A stretch of DNA of 64,000 nucleotides from Streptomyces sp. PCS3-D2 (GTDB lineage: Bacteria; Actinomycetota; Actinomycetes; Streptomycetales; Streptomycetaceae). Made by a program: the position numbers and the translations under genes. The number at the start of each line of letters is the position of its first letter. The stretch's first letter is position 1. The notes beneath the pieces were generated by a model. That model made no database searches and was not told the origin of the DNA. It saw only the letters and a program-made list of their open reading frames with translations. Of the stretch, positions 34,448-42,618 are shown piece after piece. The stretch covers positions 744,001 through 808,000 of the forward strand of contig NZ_CP097800.1 in NCBI RefSeq assembly GCF_000612545.2, in the 5' to 3' direction.

Positions 34448-34645
34448 AGCGGTCGTCAGGCGATGATCGTGGTTCTCTGGCGACTCGGCCTCGCGGACCG
34501 GGCAGTGCGGTTCTCGACCCCATGCTGTGGCTGCCCGCCGGCGCCCTGCCACGTGCAGGAGCGGACGGCTTGGCCACTCGCCGTTTCCCACACCCCGGGC
34601 GTGTTCACCGGTGCCCTCCTCGGTGGACTCGGGGACACTGAGCAG

Positions 34646-35155
34646 ATGAGGCTGATCAGCGAAGGGGACCGCGCCGGACGACCGGAGCTGTGGAGAGCGT
34701 ACGCGTGCACCGCGGCGGCGGTCGCCGCGACGGCAGCTGCCGGAGCGAAGGCCGTGGACGCCGACAGCTCCTGGTACCGGGCGCTGAACAAGCCGTCCTG
34801 GCAGCCGCCGCCCGCGGCGTTCCCCGTGGTGTGGACACCGCTGTACGCGTCGATCGCCTTCGCCGGCGGCCGAGCGCTCGGCCGCGCACGGGGACGCGCC
34901 CGGGCTCGTCTGGCCGGCAGTCTGGCGGTGAACCTGGCGCTGAACGCGGGATGGACCTGGGTGTTCTTCCGTCTGCGCAGTCCGAAAGCCGCTCTGGTGG
35001 GCACACTGCTGCTCGACGTGAGCAACGCGGACCTGATCCGCCGCACCGCCCGCGCCGACGCCGCCGCGGCCGCCGCCCTGATTCCGTACGGCGCCTGGTG
35101 TGGCTTCGCCACCTGGCTGAACGCGGCTGTCGCGCGCCGCAATCCGCACCACTGA
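34646..35155 (+). CDS. TspO/MBR family tryptophan-rich membrane protein
   Basis: A 169-residue protein of the TspO family with five expected membrane helices. Typical motifs are SWYRALNKPSWQPP and FPVVWTPLYASIAFAGG, LAVNLALNAGWTWVFFRLRS and YGAWCGFATWLNAAV. TspO proteins bind porphyrins or sterol-like ligands and are tied to oxidative stress. ATG at 34646 was chosen because similarity starts soon after; the frame is open upstream to 34463. It lies alone between the exporter-like gene and the GlxA regulator. Confidence 0.9.
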   Translation: MRLISEGDRAGRPELWRAYACTAAAVAATAAAGAKAVDADSSWYRALNKPSWQPPPAAFPVVWTPLYASIAFAGGRALGRARGRARARLAGSLAVNLALNAGWTWVFFRLRSPKAALVGTLLLDVSNADLIRRTARADAAAAAALIPYGAWCGFATWLNAAVARRNPHH

Positions 35156-35178
35156 ACGTCGTAGGTCCGACAGCACCG

Positions 35179-35330
35179 TCACGCTCGGGCCGGGTGGGCC
35201 GGGTGCCCCTCGCTGAGCAGGATCGTGGCGTCGTCGCGCAGCTGGTGACCGGGGCGGCTGAGCGCCCCGAGGGGGAGGAGCGGACCGCCTTGGCCGCCGC
35301 CCGGTGCGGGCCGGCCGGACTCCTCGGCCG
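35179..35330 (-). pseudogene. Possible PP2C/SpoIIE phosphatase C-terminal remnant
   Basis: On the minus strand, the segment ending at a TGA (35179-35181) reads LRDDATILLSEGHPAHPARA, close to the LRDDATxLLL end of SpoIIE/RsbU-type PP2C phosphatases. No matching catalytic domain is found upstream in any frame before the GlxA-type gene starts. If real, only the last about 50 residues remain. Confidence 0.35.
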
Positions 35331-35419
35331 CGGCACCTCCTCGCTCGACCGACCCGATGGCCGGATCTGAGAGAACCTCGTCATTGCGGACGCCCGGTTG
35401 GGGGAACGAGGATCAGTAC

Positions 35420-36400
35420 ATGACCGCACCCCACCGCGTCGTGATCGCCGCCTTCCCCGGCGTGGAGCTCCTGGACATCACCGGCCCTGCCGAGGTGTTC
35501 TCGGTCGCGTCCCGCGTCGCCGAGCAGGAACCGCCCCGCTACACCGTTCAGGTCGCCACCGAGGACGGCGGTCCGGTAGCCACCTCCAGCGGCCTGCGGG
35601 TCCACTCCGACCTGCGGCTGGACGAGGTGACCGGCCGCGTGGACACCCTCCTGGTGTCCGGGGCGGTCACTCGGCCCGAAGCCGGCAGCGTCCGGGCCGT
35701 CGTCGATCCGGTGGTCACCGACTGGCTCCGTACGGCGGCGCCGCAGGCGGGGCGTACCGGATCGGTGTGCGCCGGCGCCCATGTGCTGGCCGCGGCCGGC
35801 CTGCTGGACGGCCGGAGCGCCACCACCCACTGGCTCACGGCGGCGCAACTGGCCGCCGCGCATCCAGAGGTCGAGGTGGACCCCGATCCGATCTTCATCC
35901 GCTCCGGTTCGGTGTGGACCTGCGCCGGAATCACCTCGGGGATGGACATGGCACTGGCGATGGTGGCGGAGGACCACGGTCAGACCCTCGCGCTCGCCAC
36001 CGCGCGCATGATGGTCATGTACGTCAAACGATCCGGCGGCCAGAGCCAGTTCAGCGTGCCCCTCTCCGTCCGGGCCCCCGCCGAGGACCGCATCGGCGAA
36101 CTCCGCCGGTGGATCACCGAACACCCCGACGCGAACCTCTCCGCCGAGGCCCTCGCCAAACGCCTCGACCTCAGCACGCGGCACTTCTCCCGGCTCTTCG
36201 CCCAGCGCACCGGCACCACGCCCGCCGCCTACGTGGAATCCGCACGGCTGGAGGCCGCACGGCGCCTCCTCGAGGAGAGCGACGCCGCTCTGCCGCACGT
36301 GGCCGCAGCCAGCGGCCTCGGCTCCCTGCAGACCCTCCACCGGTGCTTCCAACGCCACCTGGGGACGACCCCCGCCGAATACCGCCGCCGCTTCCGCTGA
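35420..36400 (+). CDS. GlxA-family AraC-type transcriptional regulator
   Basis: A 326-residue regulator. The N-terminal DJ-1/PfpI-like domain (about 5-180) contains the elbow SVCAGAHVLAAAGLLDG with its cysteine. The C-terminal AraC domain (about 225-325) has two helix-turn-helix motifs: SAEALAKRLDLSTRHFSRLF and LPHVAAASGLGSLQTLHRCF, ending TPAEYRRRF. ATG at 35420 follows GAACGAGGA. Regulators of this type usually control a neighbouring gene; the next gene, an MBL hydrolase in the same direction 114 bases on, is the best candidate target. Confidence 0.92.
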   Translation: MTAPHRVVIAAFPGVELLDITGPAEVFSVASRVAEQEPPRYTVQVATEDGGPVATSSGLRVHSDLRLDEVTGRVDTLLVSGAVTRPEAGSVRAVVDPVVTDWLRTAAPQAGRTGSVCAGAHVLAAAGLLDGRSATTHWLTAAQLAAAHPEVEVDPDPIFIRSGSVWTCAGITSGMDMALAMVAEDHGQTLALATARMMVMYVKRSGGQSQFSVPLSVRAPAEDRIGELRRWITEHPDANLSAEALAKRLDLSTRHFSRLFAQRTGTTPAAYVESARLEAARRLLEESDAALPHVAAASGLGSLQTLHRCFQRHLGTTPAEYRRRFR

Positions 36401-36514
36401 AGCCGCCCCCTCCCCCACCACCCAGCCCCACTCTCCCCGGCCCGTCGTCCCTGACCAGGGCCGTCGGATGCCGAGGCATGCCCGCCTGCCCCGGCTCGTA
36501 CACGAAAGGCCCCC

Positions 36515-37264
36515 ATGTCCGGCACGAAGATCATTCCGATTCCGGTGCTCGGCAAGCACGCGGTCAACGCCTACCTACTGCTCGGCCGCCGCCCCGTCCT
36601 CGTCGACGCCGGTACGCCGGGCAGCGGACGCCTCATCCACGACCGGATCGCCGGTCACGGGGTGGACCCCGCCGACCTCGCCCTGATCGTCATCACCCAT
36701 GGCCACATCGACCACTTCGGCTCCGCGGCGGAACTGCACCGCCTTACGGGCGCACCCGTCGCAGGCCACATCGCCGACCTCCGCCCCTTTCGCACCGGCC
36801 GGCCACTGATGCCGTACCTTCCCACGGGCCCCATGGGCCGCCTGATGAACAGGAACAAGAAGCTCCACCTCGCGGCGGACCCGTTCGAACCTGGAATGCT
36901 GCTCAGAGGCGAAACCGACCTGGCGGACTTCGGGCTGGCGGGACGGATCATGCCCACCCCCGGGCACACCGCGGGCTCCGTATCCGTTCTCACCGAGGAC
37001 GGGCACCTCGTCGCCGGCGACCTCGTGGCCAACTCCTTCATGGGCCTCATCCCAGGCAAACCTGCGAACCCGCCCTTCCACGACGACCCGCTGGGCAACC
37101 TCACGAGCCTGCGCGCCATGCTGGGGCTCAACCCCAGCCGCCTCCATGTCGGCCACGGCCCCTCCCTGGACCCCGAGCGGGTCCGCCGATGGGCGCAGCG
37201 GGAAGAGCGGCGGCTGACCCGCCTCCACTCCCGGGGGCGCCTTGGCAGCCGCACGAGGAGCTGA
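36515..37264 (+). CDS. MBL-fold metallohydrolase
   Basis: A 249-residue metallo-beta-lactamase-fold hydrolase with the metal motif ITHGHIDHFGSA (HxHxDH, about 64-75), a further His in TPGHTAGSVSV and the Asp in GHLVAGDLV. The glyoxalase-II-like pattern suggests thioester or lactone hydrolysis. The substrate is unknown. It follows the GlxA-type regulator in the same direction. An ATG at 36515 is preceded by GAAAGG. Its last residues are basic. Confidence 0.9.
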   Translation: MSGTKIIPIPVLGKHAVNAYLLLGRRPVLVDAGTPGSGRLIHDRIAGHGVDPADLALIVITHGHIDHFGSAAELHRLTGAPVAGHIADLRPFRTGRPLMPYLPTGPMGRLMNRNKKLHLAADPFEPGMLLRGETDLADFGLAGRIMPTPGHTAGSVSVLTEDGHLVAGDLVANSFMGLIPGKPANPPFHDDPLGNLTSLRAMLGLNPSRLHVGHGPSLDPERVRRWAQREERRLTRLHSRGRLGSRTRS

Positions 37265-37576
37265 CACAGGAGACCCGCGCACGGCTCGCTCCTGACCGCC
37301 GGCCCGCGACCTCGCAAACCGCGACCGCACACCGGTCGAGCCCGGAAGCGGTCCAGCGCATCGGTCCACGGCACGCCCGTAGCCGGACCGGCGGCGTCAA
37401 CGGGATCGAGGAGCGGGGGAAGTGATCAACCCGAGCGTCGCGGCCGTGCGGCACCTGTGCCGGGCGGGGTGGACGCGCGGATGACCGCCGCCGCGATCCG
37501 CTCGGCTCCGGCCGTGAACGCTCGACAGGAGCCCGCCCTGATCGGGGCTGCCAATCCCGCCACGCCGCAGTTCGGT

Positions 37577-38130
37577 TCACCTCGGCGGATCCTCGCCCGT
37601 GAGTCCGTCGACGGACTCACGGATGAGGTCGGCGTGACCGGCGTGGCGGGCGTACTCCTCGATGAGGTCGAGGAGGATCCTGCGGAGGTCGGGACGCGCG
37701 CCGCTCCGGGTGGTGTAGGCGCCGAGTTGGTCCAGCCCGCCCGTACTGAGCGCCTTGTCGACGATGGCACGGGAGCGGTCGACCGCTCCCGTGCCAGAGA
37801 GCGTGCAGTTGCTCAGGGGTGTCCTCGGCGGCAGAACGGTAGTCCCGGTCGGGGTTGCCGTCCCAGTCCACGGTGTCCCAGGGAGGACCGACTGGGGAGC
37901 CGAGCCACAGCCGTGCGAAGTGGCTGTCCTCGGTGTGCGCCAGGCGCTTGAGGAGGCCGCCCAGAGTGACGGTGGACGGGCCGAGTGTGGCGCGAAGGCC
38001 GGAGGCGTCCAGGCCGGAGCACTTCCCAGGCGAGGGTGGCCCGCTGCCGTTCCATGGCGCGGAGGACAGCTGCTGCCTCGGTGGCGGCAAGTGGAGGCTC
38101 CGGCCAGGCTTCGGTTCTGCTCTGAGTCAT
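37577..38130 (-). pseudogene. DinB/DUF664-family gene with two apparent +1 frameshifts
   Basis: Three frames join into one DinB-type protein: MTQSRTEAWPEPPLAATEAA to ATLAW; then SGLDASGLRATLGPSTVTLG, HTEDSHFARLWLGS and DTPEQLHALWHG; then AVDRSRAIVDKALSTGGLDQ, LLDLIEEYARHAGHADLIRE and a stop at 37577. Each break falls at a GGG run (about 38036 and 37793) where removing one G restores the frame; with both removed the gene is exactly 184 codons. It is either a recent pseudogene or an assembly error in two G runs. The family is a metal-binding four-helix bundle, often thiol-dependent transferases. Confidence 0.75.
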
Positions 38131-38328
38131 GATCGCCGACCCTGGCGAACGGAACTGACCGTGCACCCGACGGGGGAACGGCGACGAACCGATCGGCGAT
38201 GCCACAAGAGCCGTCGGACAGGGTCTCTGCGCGCAGGGCCGCGCGTTCTCGTACCCCGCCGGCCACTACCAGCACCGTGACCAGCGGTCTGCGACAGCCC
38301 TCCTCTGGAACTCTCTCGGGTACAGCTC

Positions 38329-38607
38329 ATGTTCGTCACCGTCACCCTGAACCAGAGCTGGATCTGCTGGGACGTCCCGGACGGGGACGGTCGGGACACA
38401 CGCCCGTCCCAGCGGTACGCGATCGCCTACCCCTGCTCGGGCGTCTTGGCGGACCGGAGCCGACATCAGGCACCCGGAGCTCTCGCCGCGCTGCGCGAGG
38501 CACGCCTGGCCGATCACCGGCGCGCGGGCCGTTCGGTCCTGTACTACCTCGCCTCGGCGGGCCAGGTCCTGCTGGGAGCGCAGGGGGCCGGGCTCGACGG
38601 CTGCTGA
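38329..38607 (+). pseudogene. ArsR-like winged-helix fragment
   Basis: A 92-residue open frame. Only its second half is recognisable: ALAALREARLADHRRAGRSV then LYYLASAGQVLLG, close to the recognition helix and wing of ArsR-family repressors, usually written HLxxLREAGLVxxRREGRxVxY. The first half (MFVTVTLNQSWICWDVPDGD) does not look like ArsR. It is probably a truncated regulator, or a fragment joined to unrelated sequence. The rest of 38131-38664 holds nothing else I can support. Confidence 0.4.
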
Positions 38608-38664
38608 CAGCCCGTCGGACCCAGGATCGTTCCGGGCGCGGGCTGGGTGAGGGGCCGTAGGGGT

Positions 38665-39165
38665 TCAGCGGGCGGGAGTCTCCCGTACCGGATGCTTGCT
38701 CAGGATCGAGACCCTGTTGAACGCATTGATCGTGATGGCTGCCCAGATGGCGGCGGAGATCTCGTCGTCGTCCAGGACCTCGCGGGCCTGCGCGCATGCC
38801 CGCTCCTGGGCGAGGGCGTCGGCGGGGTGGGTGGTGGCCTCGGCGAGGGCGAGGGCGGCGCGCTCGCGGGCGGTGAAGAGCTCGGTGTCCCGCCAGGCGG
38901 CGAGCACGCCGAGGCGCCGGGTGGTCTCCCCGGCGCGCAACGCGGCCCGGGTGTGGACGTCGAGGCAGAAGGCGCAGCCGTTGAGCTGGGACACCCGGAG
39001 GTTGACCAACTCCAGCAGGATCCGGTCGAGTCCGGCTTCGGCAGCGGTCGCGCGGACGGCGTCGGCGGCCTTGACCAGCGCCTGGTAGGCGGCGGGGCTC
39101 TGCTGGTCGAGGTAGATCCGATCACCGGCCCGGTCGGCCGCCACGACCTGTACCGTCTCGCTCAC
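38665..39165 (-). CDS. AhpD-like carboxymuconolactone decarboxylase family protein
   Basis: A 166-residue protein with the AhpD core: LLELVNLRVSQLNGCAFCLD then VHTRAALRAGE (a CxxC plus downstream His, about 64-72), and TARERAALALAEA. Such proteins act as alkylhydroperoxidases or thiol-disulfide partners in oxidative stress defence. It is divergent from the pirin gene across 100 bases that contain a short AT-rich stretch with CAATTG, so both promoters lie there. ATG at 39165 with AGGAG upstream. Confidence 0.93.
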   Translation of the reverse strand: MSETVQVVAADRAGDRIYLDQQSPAAYQALVKAADAVRATAAEAGLDRILLELVNLRVSQLNGCAFCLDVHTRAALRAGETTRRLGVLAAWRDTELFTARERAALALAEATTHPADALAQERACAQAREVLDDDEISAAIWAAITINAFNRVSILSKHPVRETPAR

Positions 39166-39265
39166 GCCGCACTCCTTTTCACCTGTTGTCCCGGGTTGCC
39201 TTCGGAACTATGATCACCCACAATTGTTGAAAGTGAAACCATTTTGGCGGCGGAGAGGCTGGGAG

Positions 39266-40216
39266 ATGGATCACACGGCGGCCGGTGACGGGGCGGTGGC
39301 GACCGAGGTCGAGGTCCTCGCCGCCCGGGACGTCCCCCTGGGAGGGCCACGGGCGATGACCGTACGGCGGACTCTGCCTCAGCGGGCCAGGACGCTCATC
39401 GGGGCCTGGTGCTTCGCCGACCACTACGGGCCCGACCGGGTCGCCGACTCCGGGGGCATGGACGTCGCACCCCACCCCCACACCGGACTCCAGACCGCCA
39501 GCTGGCTGTTCAGCGGCGAGATCGAGCACCGCGACAGCATGGGCACCCACGCCTTCGTACGGCCCGGCGAGATCAACCTCATGACCGGGGGCCACGGCAT
39601 CAGCCACACGGAGGTCTCCACCCCCGCCACCACCGTCCTCCACGGCGTCCAGCTCTGGGTGGCCCTGCCCGGCGAACACCGGCACGCACCGAGCGAGTTC
39701 CAGCACCACACCCCCGGGCCGCTGCGGAGGGACGGCGCGGAACTCCGGGTCTTCCTGGGCACCCTCGCCGGCGACACCTCCCCCGTGCGCACCTTCACCC
39801 CGCTGCTCGGTGCCGAGGTCCTCATCGACGCCGGTGCCACCGTCACCCTCGACGTCGACCCCGGCTTCGAACACGGGCTCCTCGTCGACGAGGGCGATGT
39901 CCGCCTCGACGGAACTCCCCTGCTTCCGGCGGAACTCGGCTACGCCGCCCCCGGGCGCACCACCCTCGCCCTCGCCAACGACTCCGATCGCCCGGCGCGG
40001 ACGGTCCTCTTGGGCGGACCGCCCTTCGAGGAGGAGGTCGTCATGTGGTGGAACTTCATCGGCCGCAGCCACCAGGACATCGTCGAGGCGCGGGACCAGT
40101 GGGAGCGCGCCTCCGACCGCTTCGGCACCGTCGACGGCTACCCCGGCGAACGGCTGCCCGCCCCCGCCCTGCCCAACGCCGTCATCGCCCCCCGCACGAA
40201 CCCTTCCCCCCGCTGA
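39266..40216 (+). CDS. Pirin family protein
   Basis: A 316-residue bicupin of the pirin family. The N-terminal metal site is visible as CFADHYGPD and DVAPHPHTGLQTASWL (His pair and the later Glu/His in GEIEHRDSMG), followed by HGISHTEVS and HGVQLWVALP. Pirins bind iron; some are quercetinases, others modulate transcription. It is divergent from the AhpD-like gene, suggesting a shared oxidative or aromatic stress signal. ATG at 39266 follows CGGAGAGG. A related paralogue lies at 51076-52041. Confidence 0.93.
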   Translation: MDHTAAGDGAVATEVEVLAARDVPLGGPRAMTVRRTLPQRARTLIGAWCFADHYGPDRVADSGGMDVAPHPHTGLQTASWLFSGEIEHRDSMGTHAFVRPGEINLMTGGHGISHTEVSTPATTVLHGVQLWVALPGEHRHAPSEFQHHTPGPLRRDGAELRVFLGTLAGDTSPVRTFTPLLGAEVLIDAGATVTLDVDPGFEHGLLVDEGDVRLDGTPLLPAELGYAAPGRTTLALANDSDRPARTVLLGGPPFEEEVVMWWNFIGRSHQDIVEARDQWERASDRFGTVDGYPGERLPAPALPNAVIAPRTNPSPR

Positions 40217-40242
40217 CCCCGTACCGACAGGACGCCTCCGCC

Positions 40243-40590
40243 ATGACCGACCGGAACTCCACCGCCGCCCCTGTCGTCCGCCGCGTCGACGCCCGCCACC
40301 GCTACGAGATCCTCATCGACGGCGAGCGGGCAGGCCTGACCGCCTACCGCGACCGCAACGACCAGCGAGTCTTCTTCCACACCGAGATCGACGACGCCTA
40401 CGCCGGCCGGGGACTCGCCGCGATCCTCGTCGAGCAGGCCCTGACCGACGTCCGCGCCTCCGCCCAGCGCATCGTGCCCGTCTGCCCCTACGTCGCCAAG
40501 TTCCTCACCAAGCACCAGGAGTTCGCCGACATCACCGACCCCGTTACCCCCGACGCCCTCACCTGGCTCGACGCCCAGCTGGGACGGTGA
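40243..40590 (+). CDS. Small GNAT (YjdJ-type) N-acetyltransferase
   Basis: A 115-residue protein of the short GNAT class: RYEILIDGERAGLTAYRDRN, FFHTEIDDAYAGRGLAAILV (acetyl-CoA loop) and RIVPVCPYVAKFLTKHQEF. These mini-GNATs act on unknown small substrates or proteins. It lies 26 bases after the pirin gene and is probably co-transcribed. ATG at 40243; the weak upstream site (CAGGACG) fits translation from a shared transcript. Confidence 0.9.
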   Translation: MTDRNSTAAPVVRRVDARHRYEILIDGERAGLTAYRDRNDQRVFFHTEIDDAYAGRGLAAILVEQALTDVRASAQRIVPVCPYVAKFLTKHQEFADITDPVTPDALTWLDAQLGR

Positions 40591-41366
40591 GCCCCCGCGG
40601 GAACACAGGACGCGGGGTGCGGTCGAGCGCGGTGTGACCACAAGGAGTGGAGGTGACCGCGGCCGGCCGTGAGCGCTGCACCGTTGCTCCCGGCACCGCG
40701 AGGTGACCCTGCCGGTGGCCCGCCGCCTCGACCCCGGGCCGCGAAGCCGGCTTCGAGCGGTGGGGGAAGGGCGCCCTCGAAACCGCGGCATCGCTCCCCG
40801 GCCGGCTGGGGTGCGGACTGTTCCGCCCCTCCGGCCTCCGAGTGGAAGGCCGTCACGGCCCGATGGGGCCGATCGTCGACGAGCCCGACGAGCCCGACGA
40901 GCCCGACGAGTCCGACGGAGCCGCGGACGCCCGCGGCGGGATCTGCCGGGGGGCGGAGGCGGACTCCCGCGAACGTCAGAGGTGCAACCAGCTCGGGTTC
41001 GTGAGGGCGGCTGGTGGTCCGGGCAGGGGCGGCATCTGGGCCGGTGTGGCGGGTACGAGGGGCCCGCTCCCCGAGTCCGGTCCTCGCCCACCGTCCCGTG
41101 CCAGCGCCCGCCCGGCCTTCTCCGCGGCAGCGTCCACGACGACGGAGGGGGCGACCGGGCGGCGCCGTGCCACCGACCGGCGCGCCCATGACCCCCGCCC
41201 ACGCGCGACGCGGAGGGACGGCAGGCACGGCTGCCCCGGCAAGACCTGTACATCTCCTGGGCACATCCGACAACACAGAGGATTGTATACCCCTAGGGGT
41301 ATTTTCGGAAGGTCGGAATTCCGACCCCGACTTCGCGCTCTACGGAAAGGCCCTTACGATGCCGCT
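40591..41366. other. 776-bp region without a supported gene; contains short tandem repeat
   Basis: Between the GNAT gene and the copper island. No frame shows family similarity. A nine-base tandem repeat (GACGAGCCC and one GACGAGTCC) lies at 40877-40915. The region ends with the CsoR-type palindrome at 41287-41302 and the promoter of the DUF6153-like gene. Confidence 0.5.
41287..41302. promoter_or_regulatory. CsoR-type copper operator ATACCCCTAGGGGTAT
   Basis: A perfect 16-bp palindrome, 65 bases before the first gene of the island. ATACCCCnnnGGGTAT-type sites are bound by the Cu(I) sensor CsoR, which releases DNA when copper rises. The downstream DUF305 lipoprotein and His-rich membrane protein fit copper control. 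No csoR gene is in the window. Confidence 0.85.
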
Positions 41367-41813
41367 ATGGATCAGCAGGCGAAGCGCGCGAGGACGCCCC
41401 TCGGGCTGCGCTCTTGCCTCCTGCTGGTCCTGGCCGTACTGACCGGCCTCGTGGCCATGCACGGCCTGGGGCCCGGCGCCGTGGCAGCTTCGGCCGCCCC
41501 ACCCGGGTGCGCGGCCGCCCACGAGACGGCCCCCACGCACGGCATCCCTGCCGCCGGCGGGCCCGTGAGGCATCACGACCCGGCTGTGCATGCCGGTGAG
41601 TCGACCGGCGACGGAAGCGGCGGGCACGCCCAGCACGCGGATGCGACCTGTGCTGCCGCGGGCACGGCGGGCGCGCCTACCCTTTCCTTCCCGGCCGCCG
41701 GGCCCGGCGGGGTCGCGGACGCGCCGGCCCTGGGGCCCGGGACCCACGCGAACGGTGCGGCCGGTGGACGCGCGCCGCCGTCACTGAGCGAACTGCAACT
41801 CCTGCGCATATAG
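41367..41813 (+). CDS. Small secreted His-containing protein (DUF6153-like)
   Basis: A 148-residue exported or anchored protein: hydrophobic N-terminus (SCLLLVLAVLTGLVAMHGLG), then a low-complexity Ala/Gly/His region (GPVRHHDPAVHAGES, SGGHAQHADATCAAA) and an end SLSELQLLRI. It is the first gene after the CsoR-type operator, so it is probably induced by copper. Two cysteines and many histidines suggest metal binding. The protein from 43615 has the same plan and also ends in LRI, so the two look like distant paralogues. ATG at 41367. Confidence 0.7.
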   Translation: MDQQAKRARTPLGLRSCLLLVLAVLTGLVAMHGLGPGAVAASAAPPGCAAAHETAPTHGIPAAGGPVRHHDPAVHAGESTGDGSGGHAQHADATCAAAGTAGAPTLSFPAAGPGGVADAPALGPGTHANGAAGGRAPPSLSELQLLRI

Positions 41814-41892
41814 GGCAGCCCCGAGCTCTCGGACCAGCCCACACCCCGGCACGCCCCTCCGCGCGTGCCTTCACCGCAGGAGTTGCACCACC

Positions 41893-42528
41893 ATGACCAC
41901 CAAGCGTTCCCTGATGCGCCGCGCCACCGCTGTGGCCGCGACCGCCACCGCCGCCCTCGTCCTCGCCGCCTGCGGTGGGAACGGCGACGACACCGGTTCC
42001 GCCCAGAACGGCAACAGCCCCGCTGCGCCGTCCGCGTCCGCGTCCGCCCCCGCGCAGCGGGGCGAGAACAACGCCGCCGACGTCGCGTTCGCCCAGGGGA
42101 TGATCCCCCACCACCGCCAGGCCGTCGCGATGGCCGACCTCGCCGCGACCCGCGCCGAGGCGGCCGAGGTGAAGAAGCTGGCCGCCGAGATCAAGAAGGC
42201 CCAGGACCCGGAGATCAAGACCTTGTCCGGCTGGCTGACCTCCTGGGGCGAGCAGGTCCCTGCCGAAGGCGAGGGCCACGATGGGCACGACATGTCCGGC
42301 ATGATGTCGGCCCAGGAGATGAAGCAGCTGGAGTCCTCGTCCGGCAAGGCGTTCGACACCGCCTTCCTCCAGATGATGGTCGAGCACCACGAGGGCGCAG
42401 TCGCCATGGCCAAGACCGAACAGTCCGACGGGAAGTACGGACCCGCCAAGGACATGGCCGGAGCGATCATCACCTCCCAGAGCGCGGAGATCGCTCAGAT
42501 GAACACCCTCCTCGGCAACAAGAGCTGA
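41893..42528 (+). CDS. DUF305 lipoprotein (copper-linked)
   Basis: A 211-residue lipoprotein. The lipobox is LVLAACGG (Cys about 29). The DUF305 domain has FAQGMIPHHRQAVAMADLAA and FLQMMVEHHEGAVAMAKTEQ, two Met/His pairs typical of this ferritin-like helical family, plus a linking EGHDGHDMSGMM. DUF305 proteins are often encoded with copper resistance genes. It lies 79 bases after the first copper-island gene, and an AGGAG site precedes ATG 41893. Confidence 0.93.
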   Translation: MTTKRSLMRRATAVAATATAALVLAACGGNGDDTGSAQNGNSPAAPSASASAPAQRGENNAADVAFAQGMIPHHRQAVAMADLAATRAEAAEVKKLAAEIKKAQDPEIKTLSGWLTSWGEQVPAEGEGHDGHDMSGMMSAQEMKQLESSSGKAFDTAFLQMMVEHHEGAVAMAKTEQSDGKYGPAKDMAGAIITSQSAEIAQMNTLLGNKS

Positions 42529-42618
42529 CCCGGTCCGGCACGTCTCGGTGCGGGCAGCCGGCATCGGCTGCCCGCACCCCGCCGACCAGCCTCTTCTCAC
42601 ACTGTCTGGACATCACCT

